From assembly GCF_030811215.1 (NCBI RefSeq), contig NZ_JAUSQM010000001.1, positions 2,976,001 through 3,040,000 of the forward strand: a stretch of 64,000 nucleotides of DNA, read 5' to 3'. The notes beneath the pieces are model-generated. The model made no database searches. It was given only the letters and a program-made list of their open reading frames with translations, and was not told the DNA's origin. The stretch comes from Nocardioides massiliensis (lineage in GTDB: Bacteria; Actinomycetota; Actinomycetes; Propionibacteriales; Nocardioidaceae). Below, in pieces: positions 44,119-54,611 of this stretch (position 1 is its first letter; every line of letters begins with the position of its first letter). The translations under genes were made by a program, and so were the position numbers.

Positions 44119-46227
44119 CTAGCGCGGGAGCCCGAGAATCCGCTCGCCGACCACATTGCGCAGCACCTGGGTGGTGCCGCCCGCGATCGACAGGCAGCGG
44201 GTGTTGAGCATCTCCCACACGTCGAAGCCGAAGGCGTCCTCACGGCGCGCGGTCGGGTCCCAGTCCACGACCCGCGGACCTTGCAGCGTCACGACGAGCT
44301 CCGAGCCCTCCTGGCGGTTGCGGACGCCCAGCAGCTTGGCGACGCTCGACTCCGCGCCCGGCCCCTGTCCCGCGAGCGAGCGCAGCGTCGTGCGCAGACC
44401 GAGCAGCGTGCACACGGTCGAGAGCGCGACCGAGCGGCCGACCTCGGCTAGCTGGGTGCCGCTCAGCTCGAGCTCACCCGCGAGCTCGACCGCGCGCTCG
44501 GTGCTGGTGGAGAGGCGGATCGTGGCCATCGCGACCCGCTCATTCGCGAGAGTGGTGCGTGCCAGCCGCCAACCATCGCCCTCCTCGCCGACCATGCACT
44601 CGTCCGGCACGAAGACGTCGTCGAGGAAGACCTCGTTGAACAGCTCTTCCCCCGTCATCTCCCGCAGGGGGCGTACGTCGAGGCCGGGGCTGTTCTTCAT
44701 GTCGACGAGGAAGTAGCTGATCCCCTTGTGCTGCGGCACGTCCGGGTTCGTCCGCGCGAGGCAGATCCCCCAGTCGGCGCGCTGCGCCACGGAGTTCCAG
44801 ACCTTCTGACCGGTCAGGCGCCATCCGCCCTCGACCCGCACGGCCTTGGTGCGCAGCGAGGCGAGGTCGGAGCCGGCACCCGGCTCGGAGAACAGCTGAC
44901 ACCACTCGAGCTCGCCGAGCAGCGTCGGGCGCACGAACCGCTCGCGCTGCTCGTCGTTGCCGTGGTCGATGATCGTCGGCAGCGCCCACGCGCCGATGAC
45001 GAGATCGGGGCGAGTGACTCCGGCCTGGGCCAGCTCCTGGTCGATGACGACCTGCTCGACGGCGTCGGCGTTGCGTCCGTACGGCGCGGGCCAGTGCGGC
45101 GTCAGCAGGCCCGTGTCGACCAGCGCCGCGCGCCGCTCGGACTCCGGCAGTCCCGCGATCCGCTCGGCCTCGGCGCGCACATCCGGACGGATGGCCTCGT
45201 CGCGACCCTCCAGGTCCACCGCCACCGCCCGCCGTACGCCGTGGGCGGCCCGCGCCGCGAGCCGCTCGGCTGCACGCGAGGTGTCGCCGATCAGAGCGCG
45301 CAGGCTCATGGCGCGCCGGTAGTAGAAGTGCGCCTCGTGCTCGAACGTGAAGCCGATGCCGCCGAGGACCTGGATGCAGGACTTCGCGACCTCGACCGCG
45401 CCGTCGAAGCAGGTCACGGACGCGACGTCGGCGGCGAAGGCCCACTGCTCGGGCTCGTCGTCGACGGCCGCGGCGACGTCCCAGGCCGCGGCGGTGACCG
45501 CCTCGGCGGTCTCCAGCATCTCCGCACACAGGTGCTTGATCGCTTGGAACGCGCCGATCTTCTGGCCGAACTGTTCGCGGGTCTTGGCGTACTCGACCGC
45601 GGTCTCCAGGCACCAGCGCGCCACGCCCGCGGCCTCGGCGGCGGCGAAGGTGGTCACCGCACGACAGACGGCGTCGGTGTCGACGCCCGGCAGTACGGTG
45701 CCCGTCCCTTCAGCCACCTCGGCGTCGAGCCGGCCGAAGCGGCGGGTGAGGTCGAGGCCGACCGCAGGGGTGCAGCGCAGGTCATCGCGGGCGACGAGCG
45801 CCCACTGGTCGCCGGCGGGAGCCAGGAACCGCGTGGCCGACGGGGCGTCCCACACGTAGCCGTCGAGCACGATCCCGACCGCCTCGCCGTCGACGACGGA
45901 CCGCACGCCAGCAGCACCGGCCTCGCCCGCTCCGGCGAGCACCAGCCCGGCGGCGGTCGTCGACAGCAGTGCGCCCGGCACGAGCGCGTGCGCGCACGCC
46001 TCGAGGGCGACCGCGGCATCGAGCGCCGAGCCACCCCCGCCACCGAGGGACTCGTCGAGCGCGATCGACGCGACGCCCATCTCGGTCGCCGCACGCCAGT
46101 GGTCCTCGAACGTCGCGCCGGCCTCACCTTCGGCCGCCCGGGCGGCGTCGATGCCGCGCGCCCCGGCCGCCCACTTGCGCAGGCTCGCCCCCAGCTCGAC
46201 GTGCTCGTCGGTGATGCCGATCGACAT
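44119..46227 (-). CDS. fadE34: FadE34, fused two-domain steroid acyl-CoA dehydrogenase
   Basis: 702 aa made of two acyl-CoA dehydrogenase modules in one chain, the hallmark of FadE34 (Rv3573c, about 711 aa). First module: REQFGQKIGAFQAIKH and GGIGFTFEHEAHFYYRR; second: FSEPGAGSDLASL, QKVWNSVAQ and IAGGTTQVLRNVVGERILGLP. In Mtb FadE34 dehydrogenates C24 (cholate-type) side-chain CoA esters. ATG 46227 follows GGAAGG. A KstR box lies 25 bases upstream, shared with a divergent methyltransferase gene. Confidence 0.92.
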   Translation of the reverse strand: MSIGITDEHVELGASLRKWAAGARGIDAARAAEGEAGATFEDHWRAATEMGVASIALDESLGGGGGSALDAAVALEACAHALVPGALLSTTAAGLVLAGAGEAGAAGVRSVVDGEAVGIVLDGYVWDAPSATRFLAPAGDQWALVARDDLRCTPAVGLDLTRRFGRLDAEVAEGTGTVLPGVDTDAVCRAVTTFAAAEAAGVARWCLETAVEYAKTREQFGQKIGAFQAIKHLCAEMLETAEAVTAAAWDVAAAVDDEPEQWAFAADVASVTCFDGAVEVAKSCIQVLGGIGFTFEHEAHFYYRRAMSLRALIGDTSRAAERLAARAAHGVRRAVAVDLEGRDEAIRPDVRAEAERIAGLPESERRAALVDTGLLTPHWPAPYGRNADAVEQVVIDQELAQAGVTRPDLVIGAWALPTIIDHGNDEQRERFVRPTLLGELEWCQLFSEPGAGSDLASLRTKAVRVEGGWRLTGQKVWNSVAQRADWGICLARTNPDVPQHKGISYFLVDMKNSPGLDVRPLREMTGEELFNEVFLDDVFVPDECMVGEEGDGWRLARTTLANERVAMATIRLSTSTERAVELAGELELSGTQLAEVGRSVALSTVCTLLGLRTTLRSLAGQGPGAESSVAKLLGVRNRQEGSELVVTLQGPRVVDWDPTARREDAFGFDVWEMLNTRCLSIAGGTTQVLRNVVGERILGLPR

Positions 46228-46251
46228 GCCAGACCCTTCCACCCGCACAAC

Positions 46252-46265
46252 TAGAACGTGTTTCA
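46252..46265. promoter_or_regulatory. KstR-type operator between fadE34 and methyltransferase
   Basis: TAGAACGTGTTTCA fits the consensus at every fixed base. A TATAGT sequence at 46269-46274 could be the -10 box for the plus-strand gene, whose GTG is nine bases further on. Confidence 0.82.
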
Positions 46266-46273
46266 CTCTATAG

Positions 46274-48021
<1,748 letters not shown>

Positions 48022-48028
48022 GGGCGGC

Positions 48029-48775
48029 TCAGGCCTCCGGCTTGCGGAAGTAGAGCACCAGGCTCTTGCCGATGATCGGGTCGAGGACCTTGCTCGCGAC
48101 CTGAAGCGCCTTGGGCTGCTTCATGATCTCCCAGACCAGGAGCTTGTGGTAGGCCTTGGCCAGCGGGTGCTCGTCGTTGTTGACGCCGACGGCGCACTTG
48201 ATCCACCAGTACGGCGCGTGCAGACCGTGGGCGTAGTCCTTGCCCTCGAAGATCATCGCGTCGCCGGGCTGGCCGTCGTTGGGCCGCCCCGCCTTGGTGA
48301 CCTTGTCGATCAGCTCGTGGTCGGTGTAGATCCGGATGTGGCCGCCGGGGGCGTTGTGGTACTCGTCCGAGAGCTTCCAGTTCACGACCTCCGGAAGCCA
48401 CCGCGGCACGGAGATCGCCAGGGTGCCGCCGGGGCGCAGGACCCGCACGAGCTCCTTGATCGCGTCGACGTCGTCCCAGATGTGCTCGAGCACCTCGGCG
48501 GCGACGATCCGGTCGAACTCGCCGTCGGCGAACGGCAGGTTGAGGGCGTCGCCCTCCTTGACGTCGGCCTCCGCGCCGGCCGGCACCTCACCGTTGTCGC
48601 GCATGCCGGCGAAGATCTCACGTACGCCGGCCAGCTCGTCGGCGTCCTGGTCGAAGGCGATGACGTCGGCACCGCGGCGGTACATCTCGAAAGCGTGTCG
48701 GCCGCCGCCGCAGCCCATGTCGAGCACGCGGTCGCCGGCGCGCAGGCCGAGTCGGTCGAAGTCGACGGTCAGCAT
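48029..48775 (-). CDS. Class I SAM-dependent methyltransferase (Methyltransf_11/UbiE-like)
   Basis: 248 aa. Motif I VLDMGCGGGRHAFEM (about 18-32), DGEFDRIVAAEVLEHIWDD and LRPGGTLAISVPRWLPE are clear. ATG shares a base with the GT4 stop (TGATG), so the pair is co-translated. The Methyltransf_11 fold and glycosyltransferase partner suggest methylation of a lipid or glycolipid; substrate unknown. Confidence 0.85.
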   Translation of the reverse strand: MLTVDFDRLGLRAGDRVLDMGCGGGRHAFEMYRRGADVIAFDQDADELAGVREIFAGMRDNGEVPAGAEADVKEGDALNLPFADGEFDRIVAAEVLEHIWDDVDAIKELVRVLRPGGTLAISVPRWLPEVVNWKLSDEYHNAPGGHIRIYTDHELIDKVTKAGRPNDGQPGDAMIFEGKDYAHGLHAPYWWIKCAVGVNNDEHPLAKAYHKLLVWEIMKQPKALQVASKVLDPIIGKSLVLYFRKPEA

Positions 48776-50118
48776 CAGGCGGGGTCCTTCTCTGCGAACG
48801 GGCTGGAGGGGGCTGGGCTGGAGGGGGCTGGGCTGGAGGGGGTGGAGGGTGCGGAGGCAGATGCGGGGGTGCGACCGTGGGCGGCGAGCACCTCCTCGTA
48901 GGCGGCGGCGGTCGCGACGGCGACGGCGCGCCAGCTGAACCGCTCCAGGACGCGGCGGCGGCCCGCAGCGCCCATGCGGGCCCGGCGCTCTGGGTCGTCG
49001 AGGAGCGCGGCGATCGCGTGCGTGAGCTCACCGACGTCACCGGGGGTGACGAGGTCGGCGCACTCGCCGTCGGGTCCGACGACCTCCGGGATGGCGCCGG
49101 CGCGGCTGACCACGAGCGGGGTCTCGCACGCCATCAGCTCTGCCGTCGGCAGCGAGAAGCCCTCGTAGAGCGACGGCACGCAGGCGAGCTCGGCCGAGCC
49201 CATGATCTCGACCAGCTCGGCATCGGAGACGCCGTGGACGAAGCTGACGGAGTCGGCGATGCCGAGCTTGTCGATCAGCTGCTCGGTGCGCCCGCCCGCG
49301 GTCGGCTTGCTCACCAGCAGCAGCTCGACGTCACGCTCGGTGCGGAGCTTGGCGAACGCCTCGAGGAGCGTGGCGATGCCCTTCATGGGGCTGTCGGCAC
49401 TGGCCATCGCCACCAGGCGGCCCGGCACGCGCGGCTTCGAGGGCGGCACGAAGACGTCGTCGACGCCCAGCGGGATGACCTGCAGGCGGTCGGGGTCGAC
49501 GCCGAAGTCTGCGGCGATGTCGCGCTTCGAGGAGTCCGACACCGTGAGGATCTTGCGCAGCTGGCGCGCGACCTTGCCCTGCATGCGCAGGAAGCCGTAC
49601 CAGCGGCGTACGGAGAACTGTCGGCGCGCGCGGCGGAACCAGCCCAGCTCGCGCGTGGCGGCAAGGTCGACGCGCCGGTCGAAGGTGATCGGGTGGTGGA
49701 TCGTCGTGATGAGCGGCAGGCCGGCCTTCTCCAGCTCGAGCATCCCGTAGCCCAGCACCTGGTTGTCGTGAGCGATGTCGAAGTCACCGATCCGGTCGGC
49801 CAGGACACGCACGATCCGCTTGGAGAACGTCTTCGGCTCGGGGAACCCGGCCGTGCACATCGTGAGGAACTCCTCGATGTCGATCAGGTCGCGGAACTCC
49901 CACGGCCAGACCATGCGGAACGGGTCCGGCTCGCGGTAGAGGTCGAGGCTCGGGACCTTGGTGAGGCGGACCCCCTCGTCGAGCTCCGGGTAGGGCTGGC
50001 CGGAGAACACCTCGACCTCGTGACCGAGGGCGACGAGCTCGCGACTGAGGTGTCGTAGGTAGACCCCCTGCCCGCCGCAGTGCGGCTTGGAGCGGTACGA
50101 CAGCAGTGCGATCCGCAC
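48775..50118 (-). CDS. GT4-family glycosyltransferase
   Basis: 447 aa GT-B fold enzyme. N-terminal GGQGVYLRHLSRELVALGHEV acceptor domain and C-terminal donor segments VPSLYEGFSLPTAELMACETP and EVVGPDGECADLV (about 340-380). The last 25 residues are a low-complexity Ser-Pro-Ala tail from a 15-bp tandem repeat. First gene of the GT4-methyltransferase-toroid operon and divergent from kstR across a KstR box. Confidence 0.9.
   Translation of the reverse strand: MRIALLSYRSKPHCGGQGVYLRHLSRELVALGHEVEVFSGQPYPELDEGVRLTKVPSLDLYREPDPFRMVWPWEFRDLIDIEEFLTMCTAGFPEPKTFSKRIVRVLADRIGDFDIAHDNQVLGYGMLELEKAGLPLITTIHHPITFDRRVDLAATRELGWFRRARRQFSVRRWYGFLRMQGKVARQLRKILTVSDSSKRDIAADFGVDPDRLQVIPLGVDDVFVPPSKPRVPGRLVAMASADSPMKGIATLLEAFAKLRTERDVELLLVSKPTAGGRTEQLIDKLGIADSVSFVHGVSDAELVEIMGSAELACVPSLYEGFSLPTAELMACETPLVVSRAGAIPEVVGPDGECADLVTPGDVGELTHAIAALLDDPERRARMGAAGRRRVLERFSWRAVAVATAAAYEEVLAAHGRTPASASAPSTPSSPAPSSPAPSSPFAEKDPA
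48801..48845 (-). repeat. 15-bp tandem repeat in the GT4 3' end
   Basis: Three units starting at 48801, 48816 and 48831; the first two are identical (GGCTGGAGGGGGCTG) and the third is diverged. They encode the SPAPS-type tail of the glycosyltransferase. Confidence 0.8.
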
Positions 50119-50141
50119 TGACTCACCTCCCGGTAGAAAAC

Positions 50142-50155
50142 TGCAACGTGTTCCA
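50142..50155. promoter_or_regulatory. KstR-type operator between GT4 gene and kstR
   Basis: TGCAACGTGTTCCA fits the consensus at every fixed base. It lies 24 bases from the GT4 start and 112 bases from kstR, so it can serve autoregulation and also the GT4 operon. Confidence 0.8.
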
Positions 50156-50266
50156 TTATGCCCCGAAGAGTGGTCTGCGGCGCTGCTACTGTGACACCGA
50201 TTCTGTCATGTGACGTGTCGGCGTGACTGCACCCCTCACCCGCCCCTCGACCCCAGGAGTACTGCA

Positions 50267-50866
50267 GTGCCCTCCGCGAACTCACTCACCCAGGAGGATC
50301 TCGGATCTGCGGCCCAACGGGACCGGAGGCGGCGGATCCTCGACGCCACGATCACGTTGGCCTCCAAGGGCGGGTTCGACGCGGTGCAGATGCGGGCGGT
50401 CGCGGAGGAGGCCGACGTCGCCCTCGGCACGCTCTACCGCTACTTCCCCTCCAAGATCCACCTGCTGGTCTCCGCGCTCGGCCGGGAGTTCGAGCGCACC
50501 CAGGGCGCGCTCGAGCGGCGTCCCCTGGAGGGCGACACCCCCGCCGACCGCGTGGTGAACCTGCTCGAGCGCAACACCCGCGGCATGCAGCGCGACCCGC
50601 ACCTCACCGAGGCGCTCACCCGCGCGTTCATGTTCGCCGACTCCTCGGTGCTGAGCGAGATCGAGGTCGCGGGCATGTATCTCACCAGCATGCTCACCCG
50701 GGCGATGAAGGGAGACGACGTCGACCCGACCGCGGACGACGTGGCGATCGCGCGCGTCATCGGCGACGTGTGGATGGCCAACCTGGTCGCCTGGGTCACC
50801 GGACGCGCGTCGGCCGCCGACGTCTCCCGGTCGATGGACGTCGCGGTCCGGCTGATCCTGCGCTGA
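50267..50866 (+). CDS. kstR: KstR, TetR repressor of sterol degradation
   Basis: 199 aa, the same length as Mtb KstR. The region DLGSAAQRDRRRRILDATI, GFDAVQMRAVAEEADVALGT and LYRYFPSKIHLLVSALGREF is almost identical to KstR over the DNA-binding domain. KstR represses side-chain and A/B-ring genes and is released by steroid-CoA esters. GTG 50267 has AGGAG seven bases upstream; an earlier in-frame ATG lacks this. Confidence 0.96.
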   Translation: MPSANSLTQEDLGSAAQRDRRRRILDATITLASKGGFDAVQMRAVAEEADVALGTLYRYFPSKIHLLVSALGREFERTQGALERRPLEGDTPADRVVNLLERNTRGMQRDPHLTEALTRAFMFADSSVLSEIEVAGMYLTSMLTRAMKGDDVDPTADDVAIARVIGDVWMANLVAWVTGRASAADVSRSMDVAVRLILR

Positions 50867-50898
50867 GCCTGGCCCTCAGTCTGCGCTGAGGCGCGCCG

Positions 50899-51654
50899 CT
50901 ACCCGCCGAACGCGTGGGTCGCGGTCGCTCCGCCGTCGACGGCGATCTCCGCGCCGGTGACGAAGCTGGACTCGTCGCTGGCGAGGAAGACGTAGACCCC
51001 GACCATGTCGGCGGGCTGGCCCACGCGCTTGAGGGCGACCTTCGTGGCGCCGTACTCCATCGCCGCATCGCCGCCGTGCACCCGGGTCATCCCGGTGTCG
51101 ATCATCCCTGGGTGCACGGAGTTGACGCGGATGCCCTGGTGGCCCCACTCCATCGCGACGGCCTTCGTCATGCCGCGGATCGCCCACTTGGAGGCGACGT
51201 ACGCCGAGAGCGTGGGCATCCCGCCGAGACCCTCGACCGACGAGGCGTTGACGATGCTGCCGCCACCGTTGCTGCGCATGGTCGGCACCACGGCCCGCAT
51301 GCCCAGCCACGTCCCGGTCTGGTTGATGCCGATCAACCGCTCGTAGTCGGCCAGCGCCATCTCGTCGATCGCGCCGAAGGTCAGGATGCCGGCGTTGTTG
51401 ACCAGCACGTCGACCGGCCCGAACGTCTCCGCCGTCAGCGCGACCACGCGCTCCCAGGACTCCTCGCTGCTGACGTCGTGGTGGGCGAAGACCGCGGCGT
51501 CACCGAGCTCGGCGGCCAGCTTCTCCCCCGGCTCGTCGGCGACGTCGGCGATCACGACCCTCGCCCCCTCGGCGACGAAGCCCGCGCAGATCGCGGCTCC
51601 CTGTCCTTGGGCGCCGCCGGTGACGATCGCGATCTTGCCGTTCAGTCGTGCCAT
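50899..51654 (-). CDS. Short-chain dehydrogenase, 3-alpha/20-beta-hydroxysteroid dehydrogenase type
   Basis: 251 aa with TGGAQGQG, NNAG, NASSVEG and YVASKWA, closest in feel to the 3-alpha,20-beta-HSD/FabG3 group. Last gene of the reductase-ferredoxin-hsd4A-SDR run, 62 bp after hsd4A, converging on kstR. Likely acts on a ring or side-chain hydroxyl of a steroid; substrate not provable from sequence. Confidence 0.85.
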   Translation of the reverse strand: MARLNGKIAIVTGGAQGQGAAICAGFVAEGARVVIADVADEPGEKLAAELGDAAVFAHHDVSSEESWERVVALTAETFGPVDVLVNNAGILTFGAIDEMALADYERLIGINQTGTWLGMRAVVPTMRSNGGGSIVNASSVEGLGGMPTLSAYVASKWAIRGMTKAVAMEWGHQGIRVNSVHPGMIDTGMTRVHGGDAAMEYGATKVALKRVGQPADMVGVYVFLASDESSFVTGAEIAVDGGATATHAFGG

Positions 51655-51716
51655 GAGGGGGTCCGTTCTCGTGCTGGAGGGGCGAGCGGGGCGTGCGTGC
51701 GTTCGTTCGTTGAGGC

Positions 51717-52625
51717 TCAGGCGAGCTTGGCCACGGAGTCGGCGGCGAAGCCGACCGAGGGGTCGCGGTCGGCGAAGTAGCCGCCCAGCTGCGTCTGCAG
51801 GTCGGTGGTGTCCCAGGTGTCACCGGCGGCGTCGAAGCGCTGCTCCACGACCGGGGCCGCGAGGAGGGCGACCATGCCGGCATACACGACGAACACCTGG
51901 CCGGTGATCCGGTCGGCCGCGGGCGAGGCGAGGTAGGCGACCAGCGGGGCCACGTGCTCGACCGACATCGGGTCGATCGTCTTGCCCGACTCGTCGGGGG
52001 TGAAGACGTGGTCGGTCATCGCGGTGCGGGCACGCGGGCAGATGCTGTTGGCGCGCACGCCCATCTTGCCGAGCCCACGCGCGGTCGACAGCGTCAGCGC
52101 GGTGATGCCGGCCTTGGCTGCGGCGTAGTTCGGCTGGCCCGGGGAGCCCAGCAGACCCGCCTCGGAGGAGGTGTTGATGACGCGGCCGTAGACCTGCTCG
52201 CCGGTCTCCTTGTGCAGCCCGCGCCAGTAGGAGGCGGCGTTGCGCGACAGCATGAAGTGGCCGCGCAGGTGCACGCGGAGCACGAGGTCCCATTCCTCGT
52301 CGCTCATGTTGAACAGCATCCGGTCGCGCAGCACGCCGGCGTTGTTGACGACGATGTCGAGACGGCCCTGCTCCTCGACGGCCGCGGCCATCAGCGCGTC
52401 CGCGGTCGAGCGCTCGCCGATGTCACCGGCGACGATCGACGCGGAGCCACCGGCTGCCCGGATCGCCTCGGCGGCCTCGTCGGCGGCACCCGGCAGGTCG
52501 TTGAGGACGACGTGGGCACCGGCGGCGGCGAGCGCCTCGGCCTCGGCGCGGCCGAGACCGGCACCGGCACCGGTGACGACGGCGACGCGACCGTCCAGGG
52601 AGAGCTCAGGGGCAACTGCGGGCAT
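51717..52625 (-). CDS. hsd4A: Hsd4A, 17-beta-hydroxysteroid / 3-hydroxyacyl-CoA dehydrogenase
   Basis: 302-aa SDR with TGAGAGLGR, NNAGVLRDRML, NTSSEAGLLGSPGQPNY and YAAAKAG. The arrangement hsd4A next to a small ferredoxin matches Rv3502c-Rv3503c. Hsd4A oxidises the 22-hydroxyacyl-CoA side chain and 17-hydroxysteroids. It is longer than simple SDRs, as Hsd4A should be (Mtb about 317 aa). Confidence 0.87.
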   Translation of the reverse strand: MPAVAPELSLDGRVAVVTGAGAGLGRAEAEALAAAGAHVVLNDLPGAADEAAEAIRAAGGSASIVAGDIGERSTADALMAAAVEEQGRLDIVVNNAGVLRDRMLFNMSDEEWDLVLRVHLRGHFMLSRNAASYWRGLHKETGEQVYGRVINTSSEAGLLGSPGQPNYAAAKAGITALTLSTARGLGKMGVRANSICPRARTAMTDHVFTPDESGKTIDPMSVEHVAPLVAYLASPAADRITGQVFVVYAGMVALLAAPVVEQRFDAAGDTWDTTDLQTQLGGYFADRDPSVGFAADSVAKLA

Positions 52626-52708
52626 GCGAACACGAACCTTTCATCGAGGGCGCCAGGATGCTGGCAGGGGTACGGCGGAGCGGGTGGGACGGTTGGACGA
52701 CGGGAGCT

Positions 52709-52903
52709 TCAGCCCTCGAGCCGGATGGCGGCGCGCGGGCAGGCCGCCGCGGCCTTCTCGACCCGGTCGCGGTTGTCGTCGGTGACGTCGTCGGTGTGGA
52801 CCTGGAGCATGTCGTCGTCGTCGACCTCGAAGACGTCGGGGGCGAACGCCTCGCACAGGGCGTTGGCCTCGCACAGGTCGAAGTCGACCTTGATCTTGGT
52901 CAT
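52709..52903 (-). CDS. fdxD: Small [3Fe-4S]-type ferredoxin
   Basis: 64 aa. Cluster cysteines fit C-x5-C (CEANALC) and a later CPRAA, with the remaining ligand position occupied by Ala, the pattern of P450-associated 3Fe-4S ferredoxins. ATG 52903 is one base after the reductase stop. Position beside hsd4A equals FdxD (Rv3503c). It could pass electrons to Cyp125 or another steroid P450. Confidence 0.88.
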   Translation of the reverse strand: MTKIKVDFDLCEANALCEAFAPDVFEVDDDDMLQVHTDDVTDDNRDRVEKAAAACPRAAIRLEG

Positions 52904-52904
52904 G

Positions 52905-53891
52905 TCAGCTTCCTTCCGAGGAGTGGCCGGGGAACACGTGGGCAGTGGGGTCGATGTCGACCGCAGCATTGTTGACGGCCGTGGCGACCTCGCCGAACCC
53001 GACCGCGATCAGCCGGACCTTGCCGGGGTACTCCGTCACATCGCCCGCGGCATAGACGCGCGGCAGGTTGGTGCGCATCGCGGTGTCGACGACGATGTGG
53101 CGTTTGTCGAGGGTCAGGCCCCACTCCTTGAGCGGGCCCAGGTCGGCGATGAACCCGAGGGCGGCGATCACGCCCTGGGCGGGGCGACGGTGGGTCTCGC
53201 CACTGTCGGCGTCGGTGATCTCGACCTCCGCCACGGACCCGTCGGGACCCGCGACCAGCTCGGTGACGGTCGCGGGCACCACGATCTCGGTGGACGAGGC
53301 CTGGACCGCGGTCACGGTCGAGGCGTGCGCGCGGAAGGCGGTCCGGCGGTGGACCAGGGTGACGGAGCGGGCGATGGGCTCGAGGTGGTGGGCCCAGTCG
53401 AAGGCCGAGTCGCCGCCTCCGACGACGACGACGTCCTTGCCGGCATACACGTCGAGGTGCGGCACGAAGAACGCCAGACCGCGACCCTCCCACCCCTCAC
53501 CCGCGGGCAGCGGACGCGGCTGGAAGCGGCCGATGCCGGCGGTGAGGATGACCGCCCCGACGTCGACGATCGTCTCATCGTCCAGCGTGACCCGGACCCG
53601 GTCGCCGTCGTGCGCCACGCCGTTAGCGGTGCGGCCGAGAAGAAAGGTCGGCTTGGCGGTCGCCGCCTGCTCGACGAGGTTGGCCACGAGGTCGCGGCCC
53701 TTGATGCTCGGGAAGCCGGCGACGTCGAGGATCGCCTTCTCCGGATACATCGCCGTGACCTGCCCCCCGAGCTCCGGCAGGGAGTCCACTACCACGACCC
53801 GCAGCTCGCGGAACCCGGCGTAGTAGGCACCGAACAGACCCGCGGGCCCGGCCCCGACGATCAGGAGATCAGCCTCGACGACCTCTGGCAC
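52905..53891 (-). CDS. Thioredoxin-reductase-like ferredoxin-NADP reductase
   Basis: 328 aa with two dinucleotide motifs, LLIVGAGPAGLFGAYYA (FAD) and DVVVVGGGDSAFDWA (NADPH), and the C-terminal YAAGDVTEYPGK. It has no CxxC redox pair, so it is the ferredoxin-reductase (YumC/FNR2) type rather than a thioredoxin reductase. First gene of an operon with fdxD and hsd4A; a KstR box lies 29 bases upstream. Likely completes a P450 electron chain. Confidence 0.9.
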   Translation of the reverse strand: MPEVVEADLLIVGAGPAGLFGAYYAGFRELRVVVVDSLPELGGQVTAMYPEKAILDVAGFPSIKGRDLVANLVEQAATAKPTFLLGRTANGVAHDGDRVRVTLDDETIVDVGAVILTAGIGRFQPRPLPAGEGWEGRGLAFFVPHLDVYAGKDVVVVGGGDSAFDWAHHLEPIARSVTLVHRRTAFRAHASTVTAVQASSTEIVVPATVTELVAGPDGSVAEVEITDADSGETHRRPAQGVIAALGFIADLGPLKEWGLTLDKRHIVVDTAMRTNLPRVYAAGDVTEYPGKVRLIAVGFGEVATAVNNAAVDIDPTAHVFPGHSSEGS

Positions 53892-53920
53892 TGCGCGCCC
53901 CTCTCCGCCCCACCGCGATG

Positions 53921-53934
53921 TGGAACGTGTTCTA
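53921..53934. promoter_or_regulatory. KstR-type operator upstream of the ferredoxin reductase operon
   Basis: TGGAACGTGTTCTA fits the consensus at every fixed base, 29 bases upstream of the reductase ATG. Confidence 0.82.
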
Positions 53935-54021
53935 CTTTAGGGGCCCAGGCGACCCCGGCGCCAGCATCCCAGCAACCGGGCGCGCCCGCAGCAGCTCGTC
54001 CCATCCGCTGACCGCGGAGGG

Positions 54022-54582
54022 TCAGTCCTCGTCGTCGAGCAGGCCCTCCTTCTCGGCCTGGGCGACGATCTCGCGCAGGTCCTCGACCGATCCGCGCCCG
54101 GCCTCGATGGCCTCGTTGCGCAGCCGGCAGAACGCCTCTCCGAGCCGGAGTCGGACGTCCTCGTCGATCTCCTCGCGCGCCGGGTTGAGGATGGTGAGCT
54201 CCTCCTCGGTCAGGTGATGGTTCACCGCGCCGGCGAGCTCCTCGACGGCGTCGTCGAACTCCTCACCCTCACACTTCTCGAGCTCCATGACCGCGAGCAG
54301 CGCCTCGTGGCCCTCGGCGTGCTCCTCCTCACCGTGCTCGGCCTCGTGCTCGGAGATGGCGTCCTTGCGCCGCAGCGTCGGGTAGACCTCCTCCTCCTCG
54401 GCGACGGCATGTGCCACGTGCAGGGCCGAGAAGGCACGGCGTACGGCGTCGCGGTCGGCGGAGGCGTCGCGCAGCTGGCGCAGCAGGTCCTCGAAGAGCC
54501 GGTGGTCGGCGAGGATCAGGTCGACGACGTCGCCCTCGGTGGGGCGTCCGAGGTCGAGGGAGGTGGGGTTCGCATCGGTCAT
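54022..54582 (-). CDS. Hemerythrin HHE-domain protein
   Basis: 186 aa, very acidic, helical. Metal-binding histidine/glutamate segments are LILADHRLFEDLL, HVAHAVAEEEEVYP, HEAEHGEEEH and NHHLTEEELTIL, typical of diiron HHE proteins. The hemerythrin core is followed by an acidic tail (EKEGLLDDED). Role in oxygen, NO or peroxide handling is inferred from family only. Separate from the sterol operons and 29 bp after terC. Confidence 0.87.
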   Translation of the reverse strand: MTDANPTSLDLGRPTEGDVVDLILADHRLFEDLLRQLRDASADRDAVRRAFSALHVAHAVAEEEEVYPTLRRKDAISEHEAEHGEEEHAEGHEALLAVMELEKCEGEEFDDAVEELAGAVNHHLTEEELTILNPAREEIDEDVRLRLGEAFCRLRNEAIEAGRGSVEDLREIVAQAEKEGLLDDED

Positions 54583-54611
54583 GGGCGCGTCCTACCCCGC
54601 CCCCCGGACCG

